This document shows positions 1-10,239 of a stretch of 64,000 nucleotides of DNA, piece by piece. Each line of letters starts with the position of its first letter. Position 1 is the stretch's first letter. The notes under the pieces are model-generated. The model made no database searches, was not told the origin of the DNA, and worked only from the letters and a program-made list of their open reading frames with translations. The position numbers and the translations under genes are program-made. The stretch is from Conchocele bisecta (taxonomy: Eukaryota; Mollusca; Bivalvia; Lucinida; Thyasiridae), in the NCBI GenBank assembly GCA_029237695.1, contig JAQRGA010000384.1, positions 1 through 64,000 of the forward strand, written 5' to 3'.

Positions 1-2
1 CA

Positions 3-761
3 ATATTCTTGGAGCTACAGATGTCAGCACGTGTTTTAATCACAGGTTTACTCGTGCTCACCGACGGTCGACTACTAGTGTCTGACAGTAACAATAAGAA
101 CATAAAGCTGTTTGATGACAAACATAAACTCGTGTCTCACGTTCCACTACAATCCAATCCCACCGACATTGCGGAGACAGCGGGCGGGCAGATTAGTTGT
201 ATGTCTGCCAGACAACAACACCATCCAGTTAGTGTCAGTGTCGGGCAGCCTGACCCCCGGGCAGATCATCCAGACCCCAGTGAAATGCGACAGTGTGACC
301 AGATGTGGAGACAACCTGGCGGCGGTACCTTCGTTCTCACGAGACATTGTGGAGATTGACATGAGGGGTAGGAAGGTGAGAACTGTATGGACATGTCCTG
401 ATGGCAACCTCCAGTATATAAGACACAACACCCGCGGGGATGATTGATCACGACAGGCCACGGCCCCGGGGTAACACGTGTCACCCGGGATGGCGTCGTG
501 CTGGCCCGATACAAGGGAGACAACTTGGTGGATCCACGCGGACTCTACGTCCACCCAGACGGAAGTATCTATGTCTGTGACTGGGAGTCTCGGAACATCC
601 ACCACATAACCGCGGATTGTACACGTATTGAAGTGTTGGGGGGACAGGTATCACAGCCTTACAGGATCTGTTACAACCAACACAACAATTGTCTGTATGT
701 ATCTGAGGGAAGTCCGTTTGTTAATAATGACTGTATAAAAGTATTGTGTCTCGGGAATTAA
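3..761 (+). CDS. NHL-repeat (TRIM-like) protein, 3' part, two frameshifts
   Basis: Open from the left edge, so the 5' part lies outside the window. The frame starting at 3 reads LLVLTDGRLLVSDSNNKNIK, a typical NHL beta-propeller blade (hydrophobic strand, DGR, SDSNN turn). At about 189 an extra G in a GGGCGGG run moves the reading to the next frame (VVCLPDNNTIQLVSVSG, then SRDIVEIDMRG). At about 444 a missing T moves it back (GHGPGVTRVTRDG, then DPRGLYVHPDGSIYVCDWES), ending at TAA 759-761. The D-G-x-hydrophobic-V-x-D spacing and the long uninterrupted exon fit the C-terminal NHL domain of TRIM2/3/71-like E3 ligases, which bind RNA or protein partners. Only the propeller is visible; RING, B-box and coiled coil are not. 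Two single-base indels in otherwise intact coding sequence mean either a young pseudogene or consensus errors. The family call is from sequence style, not a search. Confidence 0.72.
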
Positions 762-916
762 AGTCACCGGGTCTCAGATATTCACACATGGATGAACAGA
801 TCAGCAAAACTTCACTTCATTCTAGATTTCTATCATATTTTCTTCTCCCAGTTATGTCTATAAGTCGTCTGCAACAAATCTGATTGTGAAAAATGGAATT
901 TGTGAAAATAATGTTT

Positions 917-992
917 TGTTATAATGTTTATAATACTGCAAAATAACTAGCGTTTAAAACGCTAGTTATTTTCCAGTATTATAAACATGTTT
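917..992. mobile_element. Near-perfect hairpin element
   Basis: The arms 921-955 and 957-991 are reverse complements with about one mismatch (core AACTAGCGTTT against AAACGCTAGTT) around a one-base loop at 956. The outer parts also pair (TGTTTATAATACTG with CAGTATTATAAACA). It lies about 155 bp downstream of the NHL stop. A hairpin this long is typical of a very short foldback MITE. No clear target duplication is seen. Confidence 0.6.
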
Positions 993-1011
993 TATTACAA
1001 ATTTCTTGTAT

Positions 1012-1258
1012 TTAACCCTTAGACCGCTACTCACAACAATTGTCGTCTGCTGTTGTTTTTATATCTTGCTTGGACAGCACTTTCCATTGGAAATGATTCT
1101 GAAGTGCTGTCGAGGCATGTTGTAACCATGTTTTTATTGAGAAATAAGGCGAGATATAAAAGCAGCAGCAGACAATTGTAAAGTGCTGTCAAAACATGTT
1201 TTTCATGATAAAAATGGAAAATAGAAAATAAACAGCAGATGACAAAATAGTTGTGAGT
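1012..1258 (+). mobile_element. TTAA-MITE (piggyBac-like ends), copy 1
   Basis: The left end is TTAACCCTTAGACCGC at 1012, followed by TTGTCGTCTGCTGTTG and TTTATATCTTGC. The right part carries the inverted AAAAGCAGCAGCAGAC and an ACAGCAGATGACAA block. The same architecture recurs at 2511-2724, 34342-34512, 49131-49320 and 49420-49657. The TTAACCCT start and TTAA target resemble piggyBac-type termini, which is an inference from the ends only; no transposase is present. The right end of this copy is degraded and lacks the terminal AAGGGTTAA. Confidence 0.6.
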
Positions 1259-2110
1259 TCATGACTGTCTGGATATTAAAGTGACATTTTCCTGTCAAAT
1301 TTACATATTTTTATTAAATTAAATAATTCTGGGTTATTTCAGTTTGCATGTAAATATTTGTTGTGAAATATTTTAACCTTGAAAAAAAAAAAAATTATTG
1401 ACAAAATTCGTGAATTTTTTTTTGGTAAAACATTTTATTATATATCTACCCGTGAAATACAGAGTTATAGATGTAAATAAAAGTCATATGTTCTCATTGA
1501 TGAAATAAACAACTTCAGTGAGAATACACTACTTCCGCCATCTATATTCATATCTTTTTTCAAAATGTCTGGCCAAAATAAAATGTGTTCACTTTTTTTT
1601 GGTTTCACACAATTTTCAATAATTATCTAAAAACAATGTTAAAATATTTTTTTCAAAATATCTGGTCGATTTTCAATAATTAATATTTAAAAAAAAAAAA
1701 TTCAATTCTAAAACATTTTTTGCAAAATTTCCGGCCGAAAACAAGTGTTCACTTTTTTTTTGGTTTCACACACTTTTCAATAATTATTGAAACATATTTT
1801 TTCAATTTTAAAATATTTTTTTAAAAATATCCGGCCAAAAAAAATGTGTTCACTTTTTTTTGGTTTCACACAATTTTCAAATTATTTAAAAAAAAAAAAT
1901 TTAAAATATTTTTTTAAGAATATCTGGCCGAGAACAAATTTTTCACTTTTTTTTGGTTTCACACAATTTTCAATAATTATTTAAAAAATAAATGTTTTTT
2001 AAATTTTAAAATATTTTTTTCATAATATCCGGCCGAAAAAATATTTGTTTACTTTTTTTTGGTTTCACACAATTTTGTTCCAAATATCCGGTGGAAATTT
2101 TTTTTTTTCA
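1259..2110. repeat. AT-rich region with degenerate ~97-bp tandem repeat
   Basis: 1259-1549 is AT-rich with no feature I recognise. From about 1550 to 2110 a unit recurs about six times: TCTGGCCAAAA or TCCGGCCGAAAA, then GTTCACTTTTTTTTGG, then TTTCACACAATTTTCAATAA and an A/T run. Units begin near 1568, 1728, 1828, 1921, 2026 and 2084. Copies have drifted and vary in homopolymer length. Short open frames here are repeat translations, not genes. Confidence 0.65.
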
Positions 2111-2144
2111 CTTTTCCATGGAGCGGTATATAATAAATATAATG

Positions 2145-2281
2145 TTCATATTTTTGCAACGAATATGACGTATATGTTCCATCTCGTGGTGTGAAATGTC
2201 CATATTTCAGGAGGGCACGAGTGAAACTGACATTTCACACCACTCGATGAACATATGTCATATTCATTGCAAAAATATGAA
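2145..2281. mobile_element. Foldback MITE
   Basis: The left arm (2145-2200, TTCATATTTTTGCAACGAAT onward through GGTGTGAAATGTC) is the reverse complement of the right arm (2228-2281, GACATTTCACACC through GCAAAAATATGAA) with a few differences. A spacer of about 27 bp separates them. Both open frames over it are by-products of the palindrome. Confidence 0.65.
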
Positions 2282-2474
2282 TATCCTATATGTATTGAAA
2301 TTAACAATCTAATGCTGGTGGTGTATGTTTGTAAATGTAGTAAACTAGGGTTCAATTCAAGTGTTTATACAGTTAGATGCTGTATATGTTCACTTTTATT
2401 GAAAAAATATAACATGCCAATAAACAAATGGCAGCCATCACAACCCAATTTGGGTCGGTGATGTTCTGGACTAG

Positions 2475-2724
2475 CGACAAAAAATTAAGATAGCGGTGTA
2501 AGGGTTAAATTAATTTTGCTAGCAACTATACTATATCTTGTTGTTGCTTTTATATCTTGCCTTATTTCTCAATAAAAACATGGTTTGACAGCACTTTAGT
2601 GTGCTGTTACACCATGTTGTAAATTATTCTAAAGTGATGTCAAAGTATGTGTTTGATGATTAAAATGGAAAATAGAAAATAAACAGCAGACGACAAAAAA
2701 TTAAGATTGTGGTGTAAGGGTTAA
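2475..2724 (+). mobile_element. TTAA-MITE fragment plus second copy
   Basis: 2475-2508 is a right-end fragment ending GGTGTAAGGGTTAA. Immediately after it, 2511-2724 is a fuller copy: TTGTTGCTTTTATATCTTGCC, the ACAGCACTTTAG palindromic middle, AACAGCAGACGACAA, and the same right end GGTGTAAGGGTTAA at 2711-2724. The left terminus of the second copy is lost. The two right ends in the same orientation suggest insertion next to an older copy. The stretch 2282-2474 shows nothing I can name. Confidence 0.55.
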
Positions 2725-2884
2725 CCATTTTATTGTACATGTATTTTTAAAAAAATTTATATATACATTGATGTTATTCACAAATGTTTATCAATAAACG
2801 ACTTCAGTATGGCTTATAGCTTCAGTATGGCTTATAGCTACTATATACTTACTATTTCTTACATTACATTGGCCATCTATTTTT

Positions 2885-2929
2885 ATGCCACCGGGTTTCG
2901 AAGAAACGGGTGGCATATAGTGTTTGGAC

Positions 2930-2961
<32 letters not shown>

Positions 2962-3070
2962 CGTCACACTTTTCGGTTAACCACTTTGTCACAGTTTCTC
3001 AAATATGCTGCAGGTGGCATCCGCGTTCGAGAAGACGCATTTCTTGTTAGACATATTTCTGGACAATCAC
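2885..3070 (+). mobile_element. Dispersed element with hairpin start and (TCTG)n
   Basis: Starts with the hairpin GCCACCGGGTTT / AAACGGGTGGC (2887-2915), then CATATAGTGTTTGGACC and a (TCTG)n tract at 2932-2960. This layout, a terminal stem followed by a TCTG/TCCG microsatellite, is a recurrent non-coding mobile element in bivalve genomes (knowledge, not searched). A duplicated CTTCAGTATGGCTTATAG pair at about 2802-2838 precedes it. Confidence 0.5.
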
Positions 3071-3181
3071 CTGGGGTTATGTAGATAATCATAATGAAAT
3101 ATTGCTAACTATTCGACTGATAGAACTTACTGGGGATGTAGATCCAGATAAGCATCTAATCAGGATCTGCACATTTTTGTC

Positions 3182-3233
3182 GCGCCGCTTGTGGAAAGCG
3201 CGATATAGCGCCGCTTGTGGAAAGCGCGATATA
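3182..3233. repeat. 26-bp perfect tandem duplication
   Basis: GCGCCGCTTGTGGAAAGCGC plus GATATA occurs at 3182-3207 and again at 3208-3233 without change. The CGCTTTCC...GC motif resembles the terminal stem of family G (10524 and about 59600), so this may be a relic of such an end. Confidence 0.7.
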
Positions 3234-3252
3234 GTCGTCACATTGGCGTACG

Positions 3253-3690
3253 TGAGTGTGGTGGTCGGAACGGCGAATGAGATGGCGTAAATTAACGGTA
3301 TGGGTTCCTCCTTATAGGAATCACGATTTGCCTGGTTTGGCCCTCAGGTACGTTTCTTTGGCTCTTTAGTTGCCTGGGAGTTGAATTGGGTTATTGCCCA
3401 TTATAAAAGTAGTAAGATTATTACTGATCCTACTGCTTTTGGGAGGGGCCAAGTGATTCTGGTGTTGCGAGGACCTGGCATCAGATCAGGATTATTCTGA
3501 TTTCAGGGCTGAATATATAGTTTTGTTATTGTAAATATTCAGTTCTGATTTTGTGATTTTATTTCCCCCCATTTGTACATGTACTTGTGCAGGTAATATA
3601 TGGGATTTAGTACTAAACCCATTGACCCGGACTTAAATGACCTTAGCTGTTGATAGGCCGTTAAACCCCAACAAACAAACAAACAAACGT
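3253..3690 (+). mobile_element. SINE-A, near full length
   Basis: Begins GTGGTCGG and AAATTAACGG, then TTGCCTGGTTTGGCCCTC, AAGTAGTAAGATTATTACTG, CTGGCATCAGATCAGG, the TGAATATATAGTTTTG block, and the 3' part GACCTTAGCTGTTGATAGGC with a tail of (AAAC)n at 3671-3688. The same body recurs across the window, and 5'-truncated copies carry target duplications, so it moves by retroposition. No protein is encoded. Confidence 0.75.
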
Positions 3691-4586
3691 ACGTGTGTCC
3701 GATAAAAATTTTTGGTGCAAGTTTTTTGGTAAAAGTTTTGCGTTTTACTATGTCTCTTTTTTAGCTCGCCTGAGCGAAGCTCATGTGAGCTATTGTTACC
3801 GCAATGTGTCCGTCGTCGTCCGTGAACATTTTCAAACGTCTTCTCCTCGGTAACCATTGGGCCTATAGTCACCAAACTTCATGGTCATGATCCTTAGGTA
3901 GGGGGATTACAAAATTGTTAAAATGACGTCATTACGTAATCCAAGATGGCCGCCGTCTAAAAATAGCACAAATTCTTCAAAAATCTTCTCAAGAACCGCC
4001 AACCGGATTTCGACAAAACTTGGTAGGAATGATCGATGTTCAATGCTCTTTCAAAGTTGTTAAAATGGTGACCCCGGGGTCAAAAATTGGCGTGGCCCAT
4101 GGGGTCAAATTGGGGTCAAATTTTATTTTTGACCGAATATGGTCATGTCATATATCAAATCGAAGGTATCAACCAGGCGATCACTCTGGTGCATTTTTTT
4201 GTCTAAATCGGATTGTTATGTCATCCAAGATGGCCGCCGAAATGTCAAAAGGTTGTTCTTTTATTAGAGATTTCAAAATTCTTCTTCACATGAACCGCTT
4301 GGCCCATGGTAGCCAAACTTAAAAGTTATGGTCCATGGGTAAAGCCTTTTCAGATTTGTTAAAATGGAGGTCATTGCTAATCCAAGATGGCCGCCGTCTA
4401 AAAATAGCATAAATTCTTAAAAAATCTTCTGATGAACCGCTAGCCGGATTTCGACGAAACTTGGTAGGAATGATCGATGTACAATGCTCTTTCAAAGTTG
4501 TTAAAATGCTGACCCTGGGGTCAAAAATGGGCCTGTGGTGTCAAATTGGGGTCAAATTTTATTTTTGACCGAATATGGTCATGTTA

Positions 4587-5412
4587 TATATACAATACAA
4601 TACAATAGTTTATTGGATGATGTAGGCCTCTGGCCCATAACATGTACAATTGAACAAATATCAGTGAACATCTAATGGAATTATATCGTGTTACGCTTAT
4701 TTAACAGATGGTAAATATATACGGAAATTGTGTAAATCGTTTTGTGAGTATTTGAACCCATAATTCTATAAAATGTGTCTAAAGACCTGTTGGAATACAT
4801 TTGAGCAGGTAGGTAGATCAATCTAATATCATCATATAATTTACAATGAAAAAAACGCATGGTATTCATCTTCAGAATTTCTCGATTTGTATGTATTAGG
4901 CAATACGGACAAATCCGGAGCTCTCTCTGTATTCCAGCATGTCTGCCGACTTCAATGTTTAACTTGTGGTTGGAGCACCTAAATTTTGCCATCGCTTTTC
5001 TCAAATTAAATGGTAAAGAACATGTAATATACCTTTCTACATTCAAAAGACTTTTAAAAATGTTTATAATGAATACATTTAGCAGAGATGTCAACATCGC
5101 TATGCCAAGTTTGTTGACAACAATCTATAACACGTTGTTTGAATTGATGTAAAAAACATAGTTAAGTCCCCTACATCTTGAGATAGCCAGACTAACCCAA
5201 AGCCATATTTGTATAGAAGTTTTTTAACATTACTGGCCCAATTTACCCGTCCCCATATCATCGTGTGCTTTTAGCATCAAATAACAGTTTCTAGGATACC
5301 GATGGTTTGGCATTTGTAGAAGACGGCACCAGTATGCTATGCATTTAGAGTAGTACGATGTACATAGTGGATATCTACCGCAATCTCCAAGCGCCATTGA
5401 ATCATTTACATA
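4587..5412 (-). mobile_element. 5'-truncated LINE insertion
   Basis: Read on the minus strand, it ends in CCAATAAACTATTGTATTG with a TTGTA-type microsatellite tail (about 4585-4612). TCATGTTA occurs on both sides (4579-4586 and 5413-5420), an 8-bp candidate target duplication. Its insertion interrupts the second 440-bp unit of the surrounding element. It carries the C-terminal end of a reverse transcriptase. Confidence 0.7.
4681..5400 (-). pseudogene. Non-LTR reverse transcriptase C-terminal region, broken
   Basis: The minus strand reads RCSNHKLNIEVGRH followed by RICPYC, a C-terminal LINE motif with a basic helix and Cys pair, ending at TAA (4681-4683). Upstream, other frames continue the family pattern: QRVIDCCQQTWHSDVDISAK (about 5060-5150, joined by a T-run frameshift near 5057) and, further 5', words like MPNHRYPRNCYLMLK and KHDDMG-type sequence to about 5400, with stops. 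The polymerase and endonuclease are absent. It is a dead 3' fragment; the antisense open frame at 4859-5152 is its shadow. Confidence 0.75.
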
Positions 5413-6564
5413 TCATGTTAGGTATCAATGAGGCGATCACTCTGGTGCATTTATTGTCGAAATTGGATGGTTATGTCATCCAAGATGGCCGCCGAAAGGT
5501 CAAAAGTTTGTTCTTTTATCAGAGATTTCAAAATTCATCTTCACATGAACCGCTTGGCCCATGGTAGCCAAACTTAAAAGTTATGGTCCATAGGTGAAAC
5601 CTTTTCAGATTTGTTAAAATGGAGGTCATCGCTAAAGCAAGATGGCCGCCATCTAAAGCAGAAATTCTTAAAAAATCTTCTCATGAACCGCTGGCCGGAT
5701 TTTGACGAAACTTGGTAGGAATGATCGATGTACAATGCGCTTTCAAAGTTGTTAAAATGGTGACCCCGGGGTCAAAAATGGGCGTGGCCCGAGGGTAAAA
5801 TTTTATTTTTGACCGAATATGGTCATGTCTATATCAAATTGAAGGTATCAAAGAGGCGATCACTCTGGTACATCTTTTGTCGAAATTGGATGGTCATGTC
5901 GAAATTGGATTGTCATGTCATCCAAGATGGCCACCGAAAGGTCAAAAGGTCGTTCTTTTATTAGAGATTTCAAAATTCTTCTTCACACAAACCGCTTGGC
6001 CCATGGTGGCCAAACTTCACAGTTATGGTCCATGGGTGAAGCCTTTTCAGATTTGTTAAAACGGAGGTCATCGCTAATCCAAGATGGCCGCCGTCTAAAA
6101 ATAGCACAAATTCTTAAAAAAAATTCTTATGAACCGCCAGGCGGATTTCGACGAAACTTGTGTAGGAATGATCGATGTTGAATGCTCTTTCAAATGTGTT
6201 AAAATCGTGACCCCCCCCCCCCCCCCCCATCAGGTCAAAAATGGGCGTGGCCCGTGGGGTCAAATTTTATTTTATACAGAATATGCTCATGTCATATATC
6301 AAATTGAAGGTATCGATGAGGCGATTGCTCTGGTGCAATATTTGTCGGAATCGGATGATTATGTCATCCATGATGGCCGCCAAAAGATCCATTTATTCAA
6401 AATTTTGAGCGTCTTTTTCTCAGGAACCACATGGCCGATGCTGGCCGATGCTGGCCAAACTTCATAGTAAGTTAAAGATCCTTGGGTGAAGCATTTCCAG
6501 ATTGGTAAAATGAGTCATCGCTTAATCCAAGATGACTGCCATCTAAAAAAAGCACAGTTTTTTT

Positions 6565-7850
6565 CAGGGTTCGCAATTTCCCGGGAATAAGAGTATTTCC
6601 CAGGACGGCGGGAAATACGGGAAATATCGAAATACTGGGAAATACCGGGAAATATGATCTTGGTGGTCTTTTCATTCCAAAATGTCAAGACGAGTCTCTA
6701 TATTCCCCTATATCTACTATGGTTTATATCTGTGTAGACTGATAAGCCTACAGGTAAAACATTCTGCAATAAAAAAAGAAATAATAAGTTTATTTAGAGA
6801 GAAAAAAACATCATTATTTTCTAGACAGTTTTCTTCCATATATACAAGTCTATGTAGTATTTGCCAACTGTCTATTTTATTGTATATGAGAACACCCCTC
6901 ATTACATTATATAGTAACCTGCCACTAATAAAAGCTGCTTTTTGGAATTTTGAGAAAAATCCCTGTTGATAACAGGGATAATCCATGTACAGTGTAAGTG
7001 TAATTGTTTACAACTTGACATGACCATATACAGACCACCTGGGTTCTTATTATACAGTATGACACAGAAGGTGTGAGAGAAGGCTGACAATTAACAGCAT
7101 GTTGTCATAGTCCTGATGGTTTATTAAAGTATATTAAAGTCTCGTCAATGTACATGCAAATAAGTAGACATTAGTAGGCTTTTGGCTAATTTTAACGATT
7201 TTAGGTTCTGCATCTCATACGTACCATCGTGACACATAGTCTTCATGTTAAATAAATGTCATAATAATAATGCAAATAAGTAATACAAATGCAAAGCATA
7301 AAACAACTGTACATTGTCAGTCATATAAGACTTGTAAGAGACTGTGTATGCACATCATGCATGCTAAGATCATTTATTCTCATTTCTTGATACCAAATAT
7401 TAGTGTGCGAGAAGGTTGACAATTAACAGCCTGTTGTCTAAACATAGTCTGATCATGATGATGTTATCCTTGTGAATTGTATCTAGCAGACACTCGGATG
7501 CTTCCTAAAAAAATGAAGAAGTAATTTACAAAAAAATAATACAACCAAAATATAAATGTCATGGTTGCCAAATATTCCACCTGATGAGTACCCCTAGTTG
7601 TGGGAATGAAACCGATCTATACATTGTAATTAACCCCTATATCTAATTATTAAGTTGTTGATTGTTTTAATTAACTATTACTGAGCTTAAAAAACTAAAT
7701 AATTTTAAATAACTTTAATTATCAAATAATAACATCAAAATTCATATTTCCCGGTATTTCCCACTTTGGGGAGTATTTCCTGGGACGGGAATACCGGTAT
7801 TTCCCACCGGGAATTCCCGCCCGGCCCCCCATATTTCCCGGCCAACCCTG
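6565..7850 (+). mobile_element. Non-autonomous hAT element with 8-bp target duplication
   Basis: The left end CAGGGTTCG (6565) and right end CCAACCCTG (7842-7850) form hAT-type inverted termini. GTTTTTTT flanks both sides exactly (6557-6564, 7851-7858), the 8-bp duplication expected for hAT. Subterminal regions are rich in TTTCCCGG/GGGAAATA motifs, as is usual for transposase binding regions of hATs. The interior (6690-7735) is AT-rich, contains a diverged internal direct repeat (GACAATTAACAGC at about 7088 and 7420), and has no transposase, so it is mobilised in trans if at all. Open frames inside are short and unsupported. Confidence 0.85.
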
Positions 7851-7945
7851 GTTTTTTTAAAACACATTTGAACTCGATGTCATATTCTCGTCTGGTGTTC
7901 ATGGAGTCAGGTGAGCGAATCAGGGCCATCATGGCCCTCTTGTTT

Positions 7946-8195
7946 AGTGTCCATGCCTCGCCCCAAGGTGCGACATGCAGGCCGCGGCCATCTAGTTTCC
8001 TTACTGGTGCATGTACATGTATATCGAAAATGCAGAATTATCTACCCTGTTTATCACAGTTTCTGGTAGTATGTATGTACATTGTACTTGAATATAACGC
8101 ACGTTTTTGGATAGTTCTTCAAATAAAATGGTGCGATTGATTGACATATTAGACACGCCATGTGATTTTGTACCTAGGGCGATTTTTCATGAAAA
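7946..8195. mobile_element. Fragments of families G and U
   Basis: GACATGCAGGCCGCGGCCAT at about 7973 matches an end of family G. About 8138-8195 (CCATGTGATTTTGTACCTAG, then TTTTTCATGAAAAG) matches the terminal part of MITE-U. The rest shows nothing. Confidence 0.45.
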
Positions 8196-8675
8196 GCCCC
8201 GGTGCCTTGCAGGCACCGGGGCGGGATCAACTGATCCTGAGAATAGTGCTGCAGTAGCCATTGCTTGTCGTAAAAGGCGACTAAACTGGCTTAACGATTG
8301 GGTTCATACTTTCCGGAACCCACTATACCGGATTGGCCCTCCTGTACATTTTTGGCTTTCTTGTATGTGAGAGTTGAGTCAGGCTATGCCCCATATATAA
8401 AAGTAAAAGATTAGCGCTAATCCTATTACTTTTAGGGGATGGGAGGATAAATGATGCTGGTGTGGCGAGGGCCTGGCACCAGATCAGGTTGTTCTAATTT
8501 CAGGACTGAATATATATTTTGATTGTAAATATTGAGTTCTGAAGTTGGGATTTACCCCCCTCGGACAGGTGGATACGGGACACGACCCCGTTGACCCGTC
8601 TGAGTGTAGTACTCCCTGAGGCTTGTACCTCTATGTCAGAAAAGCGGATGTTAAACCCTATTCACTCACTCACTC
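8196..8675 (+). mobile_element. SINE-B, near full length
   Basis: Starts with a GGTGCCTTGCAGGCACCGGG hairpin, GCGGGATCAACTGATCCTG and GTCGTAAAAGGCGAC, then the body also found in SINE-A (TTTGGC, GAGTTGAGTC, TAGCGCTAATCCTATTACTT, CTGGCACCAGATCAGG), and the 3' part GAGGCTTGTACCTCTATGTC, GCGGACGTTAAACCC type with a (CACT)n tail. Other copies: 8818-9250, 13225-13695, 52699-53062 (-). Confidence 0.7.
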
Positions 8676-9366
8676 ACTCCTCCTTATAGGAAATCACGAT
8701 TTTCCTGGTTTGGCCCTCATGTACGTTTTTATCTTTGGCTCTTTTGTTACCTGGGAGTTGAATTGGGTTATTGCCCATTATAAAAGTAGTATGAGTATTA
8801 CTGATCCTACTGCTTTTTGCTGCAGTAGCCATTGCTTGTCGTAAAAGGCGACTAAACTGGCTTAACGATTGGGTTCATACTTTCCGGAACCCACTATACC
8901 GGATTTGGCCCTCATGTACATTTTTGGCTTTCTTGTATGTGAGAGTTGAGTCAGGCTATGCCCCATATAATAAAAGTAAGATTAGCGCTAATCCTATTAC
9001 TTTTAGGGGATGGGATAAATGATGCTGGTGTGGCGAGGGCCTGGCACCATATCAGGTTGTTCTAATTTCAGGACTGAATATATATTTTGATTGTAAATAT
9101 TGAGTTCTGAAGTTGGGATTTTTCCCCACCCCCTCGGACAGGTGGATACGGGACACGACCCCGTTGACCCGTCTGCGTGTAGACTCCCTGAGGCTTGTAC
9201 CTCTATGTCAGAAAAGCGGACGTTAAACCCTATTCACTCACTCACTCACTCCTACTGCTTTTGGGTGGGGCCAAGTGATTCTGGTGTGGCGAGGACCTGG
9301 CATCAGATCAGGATTATTCTGATTTCGGGGCTGAATATATAGTTTTGTTATTGTAAATATTCAGAT
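8676..9366 (+). mobile_element. SINE-A interrupted by SINE-B
   Basis: SINE-A body at 8676-8817 (CTCCTTATAGG to CCTACTGCTTTT) resumes at 9251-9366 (CCTACTGCTTTTGGGTGGGG to TAAATATTCAG). It lacks its 5' end and its 3' tail. Confidence 0.7.
8818..9250 (+). mobile_element. SINE-B inserted in SINE-A, 12-bp target duplication
   Basis: CCTACTGCTTTT is present at 8806-8817 and 9251-9262, bracketing a 5'-truncated SINE-B that starts CTGCAGTAGCCATTGC and ends in (CACT)n. This gives the relative age: SINE-B moved after this SINE-A copy was in place. The truncated 5' end and duplication are signs of target-primed insertion. Confidence 0.8.
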
Positions 9367-9500
9367 AATTTAGGCGTGTTTTTCTTTTATTTATGCCGTG
9401 GCCACAAGATAATTTAGGTGTGTTTTTTATTTATGTCGTGGTCAAGAGATAAATAAAAAAAACACACTTGATTTATGTCGTGGCCACGAGATATTTATCC
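9367..9500. repeat. Short direct and inverted repeats
   Basis: TAATTTAGGCGTGTTTTT, TTTATGCCGTGGCCACAAGA and variants repeat about three times, with one unit inverted (GTGTGTTTTTTATTTATG against ATAAATAAAAAAAACACAC). Confidence 0.5.
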
Positions 9501-10129
9501 GTGTCCCCTCCAGCTTCCGTACAAACCTACTGGTTTGGTGTTTTCGGCCATGTTGAAGGCTCTCTATATATGTATATACTCCATGTGATTGCTCTCTCTA
9601 TACATGTGATTTGAAGGCTCTGTTTTGTTCAAATATAGTATATCTGTGCAACTATAAATCATATTAACTTGAACCTTGCTATGCTTGTTTATCATCCTCC
9701 ATACTTTTGTATGGTGTCCAGCACATGCTGCCCGCATGTCCAAGGTCAAAGAACCGGAAGGTTGATTAGCCTAATTAGACCGGCTAACTATGTATACTTT
9801 ACTAATCTGTAGCGGATTTCTCAAATCTATTCCACTAAGTGCACTTTGAAGGAGTAATTACTTATTATTAGTGTATTTAATACATGATCACAGCTATTTT
9901 GATTAAAACTAGTTTATTTCATTACATAAAATAATAGTACTCACTGTATGAATACGTCGAAAATGATCCCTATCAAATTGCAATTACCTAGATTAGAGAT
10001 TGTGGTGAAATCCGCTACAGATATGTTCACGAGAGACAAAAGGAATGGACCCACATCACAATAGTGACCAGTGTAGACCCTAAACAAAGCACAGTAGCAG
10101 TGACTTCCGATACAGACAAATGTTTAGAC
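9501..10129. other. No feature recognised
   Basis: No coding signal, element end or tandem repeat that I can support. A GTAGCGGATTTC and GAAATCCGCTAC pair (about 9810 and 10005) is an inverted repeat and may delimit an old element. Confidence 0.4.
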
Positions 10130-10225
10130 ATTGTGTTCACAACCAGTCAATCAATCACCCAGCCAGTCAATCAATCAATACACCAATCAATCAACCCAGC
10201 CAATAAACCAATCAGTCAGTCATAT
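10130..10225. repeat. AATC-rich imperfect microsatellite
   Basis: CAATCAATC/CAGTCAATC words fill this stretch. The 91-codon frame over it is a repeat translation. A similar tract is at 28550-28632. Confidence 0.7.
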
Positions 10226-10239
10226 GACCAGTGTAGATC

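Larger units (their letters stand above)
3763..7945 (+). mobile_element. 4.2-kb composite element with ~440-bp internal repeats
   Basis: The left end is GCTCGCCTGAGCGAAGCTCA with a GAGC stem; the right end is GGTGAGCGAATCAGGGCCAT then CATGGCCCTCTTG at 7908-7945. Inside, a unit of about 440 bp repeats (start GACGAAACTTGGTAGGAATG near 4012, 4452, 5705, 6149), each with CCAAGATGGCCGCC blocks. Two later insertions split it: a LINE fragment (4587-5412) and a hAT element (6565-7850). Without them the element is about 2.06 kb. No intact ORF. Such elements are probably non-autonomous; the class is not clear from sequence alone. Confidence 0.65.

Noticed and set aside
2809..3084. 91-codon frame with repeated SVCLSVCLSV
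   Set aside because: It is the translation of the (TCTG)n tract of a dispersed element.
4859..5152. 97-codon plus frame
   Set aside because: It is antisense to the reverse transcriptase fragment on the minus strand.
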